DNA of 6,997 nucleotides, from positions 1-6,997 of the forward strand of contig JAHEIK010000200.1 in NCBI GenBank assembly GCA_024639415.1. The letters run 5' to 3'. Each line of letters begins with the position of its first letter. Within the stretch, counting starts at the first letter, position 1. Positions 1-5,513 of this stretch are shown here, in pieces. A model generated the notes under the pieces. That model made no database searches. It had not been told where the DNA came from and saw nothing but the letters and a program-made list of their open reading frames with translations. The DNA comes from Planctomycetota bacterium (lineage in GTDB: Bacteria; Planctomycetota; PLA2; JAEUHO01). A program made the position numbers and the translations under genes.

Positions 1-1259
1 ACGACCGCCAGGGCCGCGAGCACCTCGATGCGGTCGGCCTGTCCATTGACCGGACGGCCCTCGCCCTTGAGGCGCCGCACGCTGTCGTCTGAGTTGAGGC
101 CGATGATGAGGATGTCGCCGTGCGCCTTCGCCTCGGCGAGGTAGCGCACGTGGCCGGCGTGCAGGATGTCGAAGCAGCCGTTGGTGAAGACGACGCGCTT
201 CTGCGCCGCCCGGTGCCGCTTGACGACGCCGGCGATCTCACTGCGCGCGACGTGCTTGGCCGCAAGGCCCTCGGCGCCTCGCGCCAGGCGCGCCGCGATC
301 TCGTCACGGGTCACCGGGACGACGCCGACGTGCTCGACCTCGAGGCCGGCTGCGACGTTGGCCAGCGACGCCGCCTCGACGGGGGTCGCCCCCGCGGCGA
401 GCGCCATGCCGAGCACCGCGACGACCATGTCGCCGGCGCCCGTCACGTCGAACACCTCGCGCGGCGTGGTCCGCAGGTGCACGCCGTCGGCGCTCGCCTC
501 CTTGAGGTACATGCCCTCCTTGTCGAGCGTGACCAGCGCGAAGGCGAGGCCGAGATCCTCGACCAGCTGCGTGGCGGCCGCCTCGGCGCTGGCCAGATCG
601 GTGACGGCAATGCCCGTGGCGCCGCGGGTCTCCGGGCGGTTCGGCGTGATGCACGTCACGCCCTGGTAGCGCGTGAAGTCGCTGCCCTTCGGATCGGCGA
701 TCACCGGCACGCTGCGGCCGCGCGCTTCTGCCACGAGGCGCACGAGCAACTCGGCGCTGAGCGCGCCCTTGCCGTAGTCGCTCACGATGACGGCATCCGC
801 CTCTGCCACGCGCCTGGCCAGCACGCCGCCCAAGGCGGCCTCCGTCGCCGCACCGACAGGCGCCGTCGTCTCCTCGTCCACCCGCAGCACCTGCTGGTCG
901 GTCGAGTGGCTGCGCGCGAGGTGGCGTGTCTTGACGCCCGTGCGGCGTCCCGTCTCGGCGACGGCATCGAAGATGACGCCGGCCTGGAGCGCGAGGGCGG
1001 CCACGCGCCCCGCCGCCTTGTCGTCCCCCACCACGCCGACGAGCGTCGTCTCTGCGCCGAGGACGGAGAGCATTTGCGCGACGGAGCCGGCACAGCCGAG
1101 GCGCTCCTCCTCGTTCTCGACGCGCAGCACCTGGATGGGCGCCTCGGGGCTGATGCGCTCGACCGCCCCCGTCAGGTAGCGATCCAGGACGATGTCGCCC
1201 ACGACGAGCACCTTCGGTGCGTTCAGTGTGGCCAGCACCTCGGGCAGCGGGCGGGTCAT
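1..1259 (-). CDS. hldE: Bifunctional heptose 7-phosphate kinase / heptose 1-phosphate adenylyltransferase, C-terminus off the left edge
   Basis: This cytoplasmic enzyme phosphorylates D-glycero-beta-D-manno-heptose 7-phosphate at C1 and later adds AMP, giving the ADP-heptose precursor of the LPS inner core. 419 residues are visible of roughly 475 expected, so about 55 C-terminal residues lie outside the window. The kinase half is of the PfkB/ribokinase type: GDIVLDRY near residues 21-28, DPKG at 189-192, TPNRPE at 205-210 and the DVTGAGD signature at 271-277 with catalytic base Asp277. The adenylyltransferase half starts near residue 355 with TNGCFDILHAGH (359-370), the nucleotidyltransferase HxGH motif being 367-370, followed by RLKGEGRPVN. 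The ATG overlaps the stop of the upstream gene (ATGA), implying coupled translation. One oddity: the usual GGAANV-like stretch of the kinase reads GCAGSV (55-60). Fusion of both halves is the normal proteobacterial form. The assignment is secure. Confidence 0.96.
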   Translation of the reverse strand, partial: MTRPLPEVLATLNAPKVLVVGDIVLDRYLTGAVERISPEAPIQVLRVENEEERLGCAGSVAQMLSVLGAETTLVGVVGDDKAAGRVAALALQAGVIFDAVAETGRRTGVKTRHLARSHSTDQQVLRVDEETTAPVGAATEAALGGVLARRVAEADAVIVSDYGKGALSAELLVRLVAEARGRSVPVIADPKGSDFTRYQGVTCITPNRPETRGATGIAVTDLASAEAAATQLVEDLGLAFALVTLDKEGMYLKEASADGVHLRTTPREVFDVTGAGDMVVAVLGMALAAGATPVEAASLANVAAGLEVEHVGVVPVTRDEIAARLARGAEGLAAKHVARSEIAGVVKRHRAAQKRVVFTNGCFDILHAGHVRYLAEAKAHGDILIIGLNSDDSVRRLKGEGRPVNGQADRIEVLAALAV

Positions 1260-2221
1260 GCTTCGATGTCCACGGCCGCCTCGAGGATTGCCAGGCGCAG
1301 GAGCGGCAGCACGTACTCGTGCTGGCCCGCGATGTCGTAGCCCTGCTGGGCCGGGCGCTCGAGCACGTTCACGCGCGGACGGTAGTGCCTGAGCATGTCG
1401 AGGTTGCCCGTGGTGAGGCGCAGCGTCGCGGCCTCGCCCTCGTGGGCACGCGCGTTGTGCACCATGGCCACGGCCTTGAGGAAGACCTCCGGCAGGATGA
1501 CCGCGCTGCCCACGTTGATGTAGACGCCGTCGTCCAGGCCCTCGACGAGGGCGGCCAGGCGCAGGAAGTCACCGTGCGTCGCCGCGCCGAGTGCCGCGCC
1601 GTCACACGCGGGATGCATGTGGACGGTGTCGGTGCCGATCGCCACGTGCACAGTGACGGGGATGTCGTGCTGCGCAGCGTGGCAGAGGACGGAGAGCTCC
1701 TTGTTCGGTGGATCGCGATCCAGCAGCTCGCGACCGAGTGCCGTCCCGAAGCCGATGCCCTCCCTGCCCGCGCGCTCGGCGGCGGCCGCGAAGAGGGTGC
1801 CCGTCTCGTCCGCGGTGCCGTAGGTGCCCTCGAAGAGTCCCCCACCGACGTCCTCGGACGTGCTGCCCTGCAGCGCAACTTCGCTGTCGTGGATCGCCGC
1901 CGCGCCGTTCATCACGAAGCCGTGCGCGAAGCCGCGGGACGCCAGGTCGTTGAGCAGCGGCCCGAGACCGACCTTCACGACGTGGCCGCCGAGCCCCCAC
2001 AGCGTCCGGGGGGCGCGAGCCACGGCCTGCGCCAGCCCTTTGAGGTTGCGTACCCCGAGGAAGTCCGGCAGCGAGGCGAGGAACTCCGCCGCCGACTGCC
2101 GCGGGTCGACGGCGCCCGCAAAGCGCTCCGTCTCCACGAGGTGGCCGCGGCCGCCCAGGGGGGCGGGGCGGAAGCGCCCGGCGTCGAAGGGCGGCTGCGG
2201 GTCGGGTCGATCGGCCGTCAT
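1256..2221 (-). CDS. Conserved protein of unknown function, deoxyhypusine-synthase-like layout
   Basis: The product is 321 residues, soluble, with no signal peptide or membrane segment. I do not recognise a characterised function. It has several dense glycine- and histidine-rich blocks typical of an enzyme: GLGGHVVKVGL (76-86), MNGAAAIHD (104-112), GSTSED (119-124), GTYGTADETG (132-141), IPVTVHVAIGTDTVHMHP (187-204) and NVGSAVILPEVFLKAV (236-251). From memory, block order and spacing resemble deoxyhypusine synthase (a beta-strand ending in a Gly-rich turn before Glu-Asp, then 'A..nhIPV' followed by a TD-containing loop and His), so an NAD-binding Rossmann-like fold is plausible. I see no lysine matching the catalytic one of that enzyme near the C-terminus, and bacteria lack the eIF5A substrate, so that activity is not proposed. 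It sits 12 bp after the lipid A acyltransferase gene and overlaps hldE by 4 bp, which suggests a link to heptose or LPS metabolism. The ATG at 2221 lacks a clear Shine-Dalgarno. Confidence 0.85.
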   Translation of the reverse strand: MTADRPDPQPPFDAGRFRPAPLGGRGHLVETERFAGAVDPRQSAAEFLASLPDFLGVRNLKGLAQAVARAPRTLWGLGGHVVKVGLGPLLNDLASRGFAHGFVMNGAAAIHDSEVALQGSTSEDVGGGLFEGTYGTADETGTLFAAAAERAGREGIGFGTALGRELLDRDPPNKELSVLCHAAQHDIPVTVHVAIGTDTVHMHPACDGAALGAATHGDFLRLAALVEGLDDGVYINVGSAVILPEVFLKAVAMVHNARAHEGEAATLRLTTGNLDMLRHYRPRVNVLERPAQQGYDIAGQHEYVLPLLRLAILEAAVDIEA

Positions 2222-2233
2222 GACGAGGGGATG

Positions 2234-3175
2234 CTACCGGACGCCGGTCTTGGGGTGGTTGGCGGGCCACAGCCTTGCGTAGGAAGGCTGCCCGGGCTCG
2301 GAGCGGTCCCGCCCCGGCGGGCGGGTCTTCCAGCGGCGATGGACCCAGTTGTATTGCCCCGGCGCGCGGCGGATCCAGCCCTCCAGCCGCCGGTTGAGGT
2401 CCCGCGTGGCCGCCTCGACTCCCTCGGCGGTGGGCACGCGCTCGAGGTGGATGTCGAAGCCCACCCCGTCGGGCCGGCGCAGGCAGATGCCCAGGTAGAC
2501 GGGCACGCCGAGGCGCTCGCCGACGGCCGCGGGGGTCGGGAACGTCGAGGCCTCCAGCCCGAAGAAGGGAAGAAACAGCCCGTGGCGGCCGGCATTCTGG
2601 TCAGCGAGCAGGGCCACCCAGCCCCCGGCCTTGAGCTCGCGCAGTACGTCCTTGAGGCCCCCCGTCTTGCGGATCATGCGCTCCGCCCCGCCCCGGCGGC
2701 GCTCGAGCCAAGCCTCGAGGGCTGCACTCCGCAGGGGCCGGGCCATCGCGCGCAGGGGGATCCCGCGGTGGCGAACGCCGAAGGCTCCGATCTCCCAGTT
2801 GCCCAGGTGGGCGGTGACGATCACCCCCCCACGGCCGGCGGCCCGGTCGGCCTCCAGAGCCTCCCACTCGCCGTAGAAGGCCATTTTCTGGGCTGCGCCG
2901 CGACCGGATCCGAACAGGCGATCGGCCAAGGCGATCTCCGCGACCACGCGGGCCAGCCCCTGGCAGGCCGCCCGGCCGATCTCCCGCCGGGCGGTGGCGT
3001 CGAGGTCGTCCCCGAGGGCGATCCGGAGGTTCTCGTCTACCACCTGCTGCCGCTCGGCGGAGAGCCGCCACCAGAGCCCTCCTGCGCCAGCGGCCAGGGC
3101 CATGAGCGCGCGCGGCGGCAGGCTGCGAGAGATCAGGTCCAGCAGGCCGGCGGCGAGGGTGGCGAGGAGCGGCAC
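2234..3175 (-). CDS. LpxL/HtrB-family lipid A acyltransferase
   Basis: This family transfers an acyl chain, usually from acyl-ACP, to the lipid A precursor at the inner face of the cytoplasmic membrane. With the GTG start at 3175 the protein is 313 residues, near the usual 300-310. A hydrophobic N-terminal stretch (about 3-30) is the expected membrane anchor. The catalytic HX4E motif is HLGNWE (His123, Glu128). Other family marks are RPLR (146-149), the DQN of 'LLADQN' (192-194) and QYNWVHRRWKTRP from 274. The frame is open without ATG back to 3460, but that 95-codon extension is low-complexity Pro/Arg sequence running through the hairpins of the intergenic region, so I reject it. No good Shine-Dalgarno precedes the GTG, so the exact start is uncertain by several codons. 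It is first in the leftward LPS block. Whether the enzyme acts like LpxL (lauroyl), LpxM or a relative cannot be told from sequence. Confidence 0.9.
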   Translation of the reverse strand: MPLLATLAAGLLDLISRSLPPRALMALAAGAGGLWWRLSAERQQVVDENLRIALGDDLDATARREIGRAACQGLARVVAEIALADRLFGSGRGAAQKMAFYGEWEALEADRAAGRGGVIVTAHLGNWEIGAFGVRHRGIPLRAMARPLRSAALEAWLERRRGGAERMIRKTGGLKDVLRELKAGGWVALLADQNAGRHGLFLPFFGLEASTFPTPAAVGERLGVPVYLGICLRRPDGVGFDIHLERVPTAEGVEAATRDLNRRLEGWIRRAPGQYNWVHRRWKTRPPGRDRSEPGQPSYARLWPANHPKTGVR

Positions 3176-3208
3176 GAGGGGAATGGTAGGGCTCGCGCAC
3201 CTCCAACG

Positions 3209-3299
3209 GGAGCCCGGTTCGATTTCATCGGCTTCGCGGGGGTTGACGGGCCGACCCCAGGGATCGTCCCGCGAAACGATGAAATCGCGAACGGGCTCC
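3209..3299. repeat. Large imperfect inverted repeat (two 32-nt arms)
   Basis: The left arm 3209-3240 and the right arm 3268-3299 are reverse complements over three perfect blocks: GGAGCCCG (8 bp), GATTTCATCG (10 bp) and TTCGCGGG (8 bp). A further 3 bp (TTC with GAA) form if G3217 and GC 3287-3288 bulge out. The only other interruption is GC 3231-3232 against A3276. About 29 base pairs enclose a 27-nt loop (3241-3267). The central block is notably AT-richer than its surroundings. No T-run follows on either strand, so it is not a standard intrinsic terminator. It could be a leader-RNA structure for either transcript, a protein-binding site or the relic of a small dispersed repeat. Confidence 0.85.
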
Positions 3300-3313
3300 A
3301 CGGAGGGGATTGG

Positions 3314-3338
3314 AAGGGGGGACGCGCAGTTCCCCCTT
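3314..3338. repeat. Small inverted repeat with a G/C-run stem
   Basis: AAGGGGGGA (3314-3322) and TTCCCCCTT (3330-3338) pair over seven consecutive positions, then one mismatch and one more pair, around the 7-nt loop CGCGCAG. No T-run follows on either strand, so termination is unlikely. It lies 14 bp downstream of the large inverted repeat. Confidence 0.55.
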
Positions 3339-3357
3339 GCCGGTGCGGCCTCGCCGC

Positions 3358-3389
3358 GCCGTCCAGTCCGCGCGGGAGCGCGGAACGGC
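3358..3389 (+). repeat. Bulged hairpin with a GGGA tetraloop in the probable atp leader
   Basis: TCCGCGC (3367-3373) and GCGCGGA (3378-3384) form a perfect 7-bp stem capped by GGGA, a GNRA-type tetraloop when transcribed rightward. The stem extends by GCCGT (3358-3362) with ACGGC (3385-3389) across a one-sided 4-nt bulge, CCAG (3363-3366), giving 12 pairs. On the leftward strand the loop would read TCCC, which is not GNRA, so the structure favours an atp-sense RNA if it is functional. High GC makes chance stems commoner, so the functional reading is tentative. Confidence 0.55.
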
Positions 3390-3437
3390 AGGAGTTCGCG
3401 CCGCCGGCGGGAAACGGCCACGGGCACCGGGCACGCC

Positions 3438-3473
3438 GGGAACGGAGACGGGAACGGCAACGGGAACGGGCGG
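3438..3473. repeat. Three tandem 12-bp repeats just ahead of atpZ
   Basis: Units 3438-3449, 3450-3461 and 3462-3473 all begin GGGAACGG and differ only in the last four bases (AGAC, CAAC, GCGG). A looser relative, GGGAAACGGCCAC, lies at 3409-3421. The array ends 19 bp before the atpZ ATG, a position suited to an operator or to slippage-prone low-complexity DNA. Confidence 0.7.
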
Positions 3474-3479
3474 AGGCGC

Positions 3480-3485
3480 TACACT
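3480..3485 (+). promoter_or_regulatory. Possible -10 element TACACT directly before atpZ
   Basis: TACACT matches the TATAAT consensus at four of six bases and ends 7 bp before the atpZ ATG. If used, the transcript would start at or within a base or two of the ATG, that is, be leaderless. This fits the absence of a properly spaced Shine-Dalgarno (the nearest GGAGG, 3472-3476, is 16 nt away). No TTGACA-like box lies 17 bp upstream, so this is a weak call. Confidence 0.25.
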
Positions 3486-3492
3486 CCCCCCC

Positions 3493-3765
3493 ATGGCCAA
3501 GAAGGACGACCGCCTGGGGGACTACAAGCGGCCCGAGATGGACTTCGAGCGCGAAGCCTCGTTTTCGCGCGGAGCGGGCTCCTGGGCGGCCGTAGGCATC
3601 GAATTCGCCGTCTACGTGGTGCTGTTCTTCCTTGGCGGCAAGTGGCTGGATGGCAAGTTCGGCTGGGAACCCTGGGGAGCCGCCATGGGCGCGCTCGCCG
3701 GGGCCTGTGTTGGCATGTACATGCTGATTCGCCGCGTCATGCGGGCCTCCGCCTCCGACGAGTAG
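3493..3765 (+). CDS. atpZ: AtpZ/AtpI-type small F1F0-ATPase accessory membrane protein
   Basis: This 90-residue protein belongs to the family often annotated 'ATPase gene 1' or AtpZ. Members sit ahead of atpI or atpB and are thought to act with AtpI in Mg2+/Ca2+ movement or F0 assembly in the cytoplasmic membrane. A charged N-terminal segment of about 30 residues (starting MAKKDDRLGDY) is followed by two membrane helices, roughly residues 35-55 (ending FFLGGKWLDGKFG) and 62-80. The family's G-x-W-L/D pattern at the loop and the Gly-rich second helix (GAAMGALAGACVGMY) are present. The frame is open upstream to 3310, but residues before MAKK are low-complexity and unlike the family, so the ATG at 3493 is preferred. 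That start lacks a well-spaced Shine-Dalgarno and is preceded by seven Cs. atpI follows after 34 bp. Confidence 0.88.
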   Translation: MAKKDDRLGDYKRPEMDFEREASFSRGAGSWAAVGIEFAVYVVLFFLGGKWLDGKFGWEPWGAAMGALAGACVGMYMLIRRVMRASASDE

Positions 3766-3790
3766 TCCACTCGCTCGAGGTCGGCCCACT

Positions 3791-3794
3791 GGAG
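3791..3794 (+). promoter_or_regulatory. Shine-Dalgarno that sets the GTG start of atpI
   Basis: GGAG lies 5 nt before the GTG at 3800. No ATG is available near the family-like N-terminus, so this site is the main support for the GTG start. Confidence 0.6.
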
Positions 3795-3799
3795 CCACC

Positions 3800-4297
3800 G
3801 TGGGCCCCTCGACACGCCGCTACCTGCTGCTCGCCTTCCTGCTCACCGTCCTCGTGACGGCTGCGCTGGCGTGGCCCGCCCATGCCTGGAAGGGCCGCGA
3901 AGGTCAGCTCGGCCTGGGCTTGGCCGGGCTCATCTGCCTGATCGGTGCGGCTGCGGGCCGGGGCATCGGCTCGCTGATGCGCGGCGTGAGCGCAGGGGAC
4001 GATCAGGCGGCGCAGGCGACCCAGGCCGCCATCGGTGCGCGCCTGATCCTGACACTCGCGCTGAGCCTGCCGGTGTTTGTCGTCAAGCCCGTGCCGATGA
4101 TGCCGTTCGCAATCTGGCTCGGCGTGCACTATCTCGCCCAAGTGGTCTTGGAAGTGTTCGTGTCTCTCCGGGAGTTGGGCCAGAATCACCGCCCAACTGG
4201 GACGCCCGCGCGAACGCCGCAGCCGGAAGCACCGCTTCCGTCGGGATCCACTCCAGCAGAGCGCGTCGATGACGCCGAGGGAGCCGCACACCGATGA
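3800..4297 (+). CDS. atpI: ATP synthase subunit I (AtpI), assembly/ion-transport accessory protein
   Basis: This 165-residue membrane protein occupies the usual place of atpI, directly before atpB. AtpI helps c-ring assembly and, with AtpZ, has been linked to Mg2+ uptake; it is not part of the catalytic complex. Four hydrophobic segments are visible: about 6-26, 35-57, 77-96 and 99-121. The third and fourth carry the family-like pattern RLILTLALSLPVFVV and PFAIWLGVHYLAQVVLEVF. A Pro/Ala-rich, probably disordered tail (about 125-165) makes it longer than the roughly 125-residue enteric form. Segment 1 ends in AHA and could be mistaken for a signal peptide. The GTG start at 3800 is supported by GGAG 5 nt upstream. 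The stop overlaps the atpB start (ATGA), implying coupling. Sequence in this family is poorly conserved, so the call leans on topology and position. Confidence 0.82.
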   Translation: MGPSTRRYLLLAFLLTVLVTAALAWPAHAWKGREGQLGLGLAGLICLIGAAAGRGIGSLMRGVSAGDDQAAQATQAAIGARLILTLALSLPVFVVKPVPMMPFAIWLGVHYLAQVVLEVFVSLRELGQNHRPTGTPARTPQPEAPLPSGSTPAERVDDAEGAAHR

Positions 4298-5160
4298 TCG
4301 CCGAGGTCGCTGCCCATACGCAGAGCATGCTCGCGTCGGTGTTCCTCGCCGGCGCCGACCCGCTGTCGCACGTTGTGCCGCACGAGCTGAGCCACGACAA
4401 GGCCAGCTTCTGGCACTACGTCTACAACCACATGTTCATGCTGGTGCTGGCGGCGCTGCTGCTCGTCATCTTCGTGCCGATCGCAGCGCGCAAGAAGTCG
4501 CTCGTCCCGACCGGCTTCCGCAACTTCCTCGAGTCGATTCTCCAGTACATCCGCAACGAGGTCGCGCGGCCTGTCCTCGGCAAGGACACCGACACGTTCA
4601 TCCCGTTCCTCTGGACGCTGTTCATTCTCATCCTCACGGCCAACCTGCTCGGCATGCTGCCGATCACGGCCGTCAGCCAGTGGGCCCTGAACGACCCGGC
4701 GCTGCACCTGGGCGGCACGGCGACGGGCAACATCGGCATCACGGCGGGCCTGGCGATCTGCGCCTTCCTGCTGTTCCACCTCAGCGGCATCAAGCGCCTG
4801 GGCGGGGGCGGCTACGCCAAGCACCTGCTGCTGGGCCACGGCCCGATCTGGCTCGCGCCGCTGTTCATCCCGATCGAGATCATCGGCGCGCTCGTCAAGC
4901 CGTTCGCGCTGGCTATTCGACTGTTCGCCAACATGACCGGCGGGCACATCGTGCTGGCCGTCCTCATGGGCTTTGCCGTCACGGGCGTCCGCATGGCGTT
5001 TGACGACGGCGCCTACGGGATGCTCGGCGTCACGGCGGCTGCGGCACTCGGTGCCGTGGCGATCAACCTGCTGGAGCTCTTCGTTGCCTTCCTGCAGGCC
5101 TACATCTTCACCTTCCTGACCGCACTCTTCCTCGGCGCGGCCATCCACCCGGAGCACTAG
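4294..5160 (+). CDS. atpB: F1F0 ATP synthase subunit a
   Basis: Subunit a (288 residues) forms the two proton half-channels beside the c ring in the cytoplasmic membrane. It begins with a periplasmic-type N-terminal segment (PLSHVVPHELSH, about 23-34) followed by a first helix around 45-65. The signature helix reads ALAIRLFANMTGGH, in which Arg209 is the essential arginine (E. coli Arg210). His218 occupies the position of E. coli Glu219 and Glu261 that of His245, the reciprocal His/Glu exchange known in many bacteria. Gln268 in FLQAYIF matches E. coli Gln252. The last helix ends in TALFLGAAIHPEH. Translation is probably coupled to atpI by a 4-nt overlap, with GAGGGAG (4277-4283) as a possible ribosome site. 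It is full length with nothing broken. Confidence 0.97.
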   Translation: MIAEVAAHTQSMLASVFLAGADPLSHVVPHELSHDKASFWHYVYNHMFMLVLAALLLVIFVPIAARKKSLVPTGFRNFLESILQYIRNEVARPVLGKDTDTFIPFLWTLFILILTANLLGMLPITAVSQWALNDPALHLGGTATGNIGITAGLAICAFLLFHLSGIKRLGGGGYAKHLLLGHGPIWLAPLFIPIEIIGALVKPFALAIRLFANMTGGHIVLAVLMGFAVTGVRMAFDDGAYGMLGVTAAAALGAVAINLLELFVAFLQAYIFTFLTALFLGAAIHPEH

Positions 5161-5242
5161 CCCCGGCGGTTGGTCCAGCCGTTCGATTCCCCTTGAACAA
5201 CAGGCGCGACACGAGGCGCCGCAATCCGGAGGAAACCCCATC
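5161..5242 (+). promoter_or_regulatory. atpB-atpE spacer with strong Shine-Dalgarno for atpE
   Basis: This 82-nt gap is one of only two long gaps after atpI in the operon. It ends in GGAGGA (5228-5233), 9 nt before the atpE ATG, the best ribosome site in the window. A weak 5-bp stem, GGCGC (5203-5207) with GCGCC (5216-5220), precedes it. An independent, efficient initiation region before atpE fits the high copy number of subunit c and parallels the translational enhancer known upstream of E. coli atpE. Confidence 0.6.
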
Positions 5243-5500
5243 ATGGGCCTCTTCTCGACTCTCTCGACGACCCTTGCTGAGATCACGTCCCTCGGTCCTC
5301 TCGCTGCCATCGCTGCCGGCATCGCCATCTACGGCGCCGCCAAGGGCATCGGCGGCATCGGCGAGCGCGCCTGTGAGGCCATCGGCCGCCAGCCGGAAGC
5401 CAAGGGCGCCATCCAGACGGCGATGATCATCTCGGCCGCCCTGATCGAGGGTGCGACGTTCTTCGCGCTCGTGATCTGCATGATGGGCCTCGACAAGTAG
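5243..5500 (+). CDS. atpE: F1F0 ATP synthase subunit c
   Basis: Subunit c (85 residues) forms the rotating membrane ring that carries protons. It is a two-helix hairpin: helix 1 about residues 18-45, a polar loop RQPEAKG (49-55) that contacts gamma/epsilon, and helix 2 about 57-83. The ion-binding carboxylate is Glu69 in LIEGATFF. The Na+-type ligands are missing: the residue matching Gln32 of the Na+ c subunit of Propionigenium is Ile36, and Glu69 is followed by Gly-Ala rather than Ser-Thr, so proton coupling is expected. The glycine-rich helix 1 (GAAKGIGGIGERACEAIG) carries Lys34, two residues before that position, and Glu41, both unusual inside a c-subunit helix. The N-terminus, with a Thr/Ser-rich start, shows no cleavable signal. 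A strong GGAGG precedes the ATG and a long hairpin follows the stop. Confidence 0.97.
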   Translation: MGLFSTLSTTLAEITSLGPLAAIAAGIAIYGAAKGIGGIGERACEAIGRQPEAKGAIQTAMIISAALIEGATFFALVICMMGLDK

Positions 5501-5513
5501 GACCATCCCACGC

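Larger units (their letters stand above)
3176..3492. promoter_or_regulatory. Divergent intergenic region between the LPS block and the atp operon
   Basis: This 317-bp gap separates the leftward acyltransferase gene from the rightward atpZ, so promoters for both should lie within it. No convincing gene was found on either strand: open frames through it have the biased Pro/Arg/Gly composition of shadow frames. It contains a large inverted repeat (3209-3299), two further hairpins (3314-3338, 3358-3389) and a short tandem array (3438-3473), all listed separately. A TTGACG at 3243-3248, in the loop of the big inverted repeat, resembles a -35 box but has no -10 partner at the right distance. A TACACT at 3480-3485 resembles a -10 box but lacks a -35 partner. 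The promoters therefore remain unplaced. Confidence 0.6.

Noticed and set aside
120..1340. A 406-codon + strand frame opposite hldE
   Set aside because: hldE on the minus strand has clear kinase and nucleotidyltransferase motifs throughout; the opposite frame is His/Arg/Asp-rich with no motif.
3243..3271. TTGACG as the -35 box of an atp promoter
   Set aside because: No TATAAT-like sequence lies 16-18 bp downstream, and the box is in the loop of the large inverted repeat.
3176..3460. N-terminal extension of the lipid A acyltransferase to the ATG at 3460
   Set aside because: The added 95 residues are low-complexity, run through the inverted repeats, and would make the protein far longer than its family.
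3310..3492. N-terminal extension of AtpZ from 3310
   Set aside because: The extra residues are Gly/Thr/Arg/Pro-rich, encoded by tandem repeats, and unlike the family, whose charged start matches MAKKDDR at 3493.
1217..3595. A 792-codon open frame on the + strand across the LPS block
   Set aside because: It lies antisense to three well-supported genes, has the Arg/Pro/Gly/Ala-biased composition expected of shadow frames in high-GC DNA, and shows no recognisable domain.
4186..5328. A 380-codon minus-strand frame opposite atpB
   Set aside because: It overlaps the certain atpB gene, is rich in Arg/Asp/Glu/Gln, and has no domain or ribosome site.
5243..5500. Sodium-coupled ATP synthase
   Set aside because: Subunit c lacks the Gln and Ser/Thr ligands of Na+ c subunits (Ile36, and Gly70-Ala71 after Glu69), so proton use is more likely.
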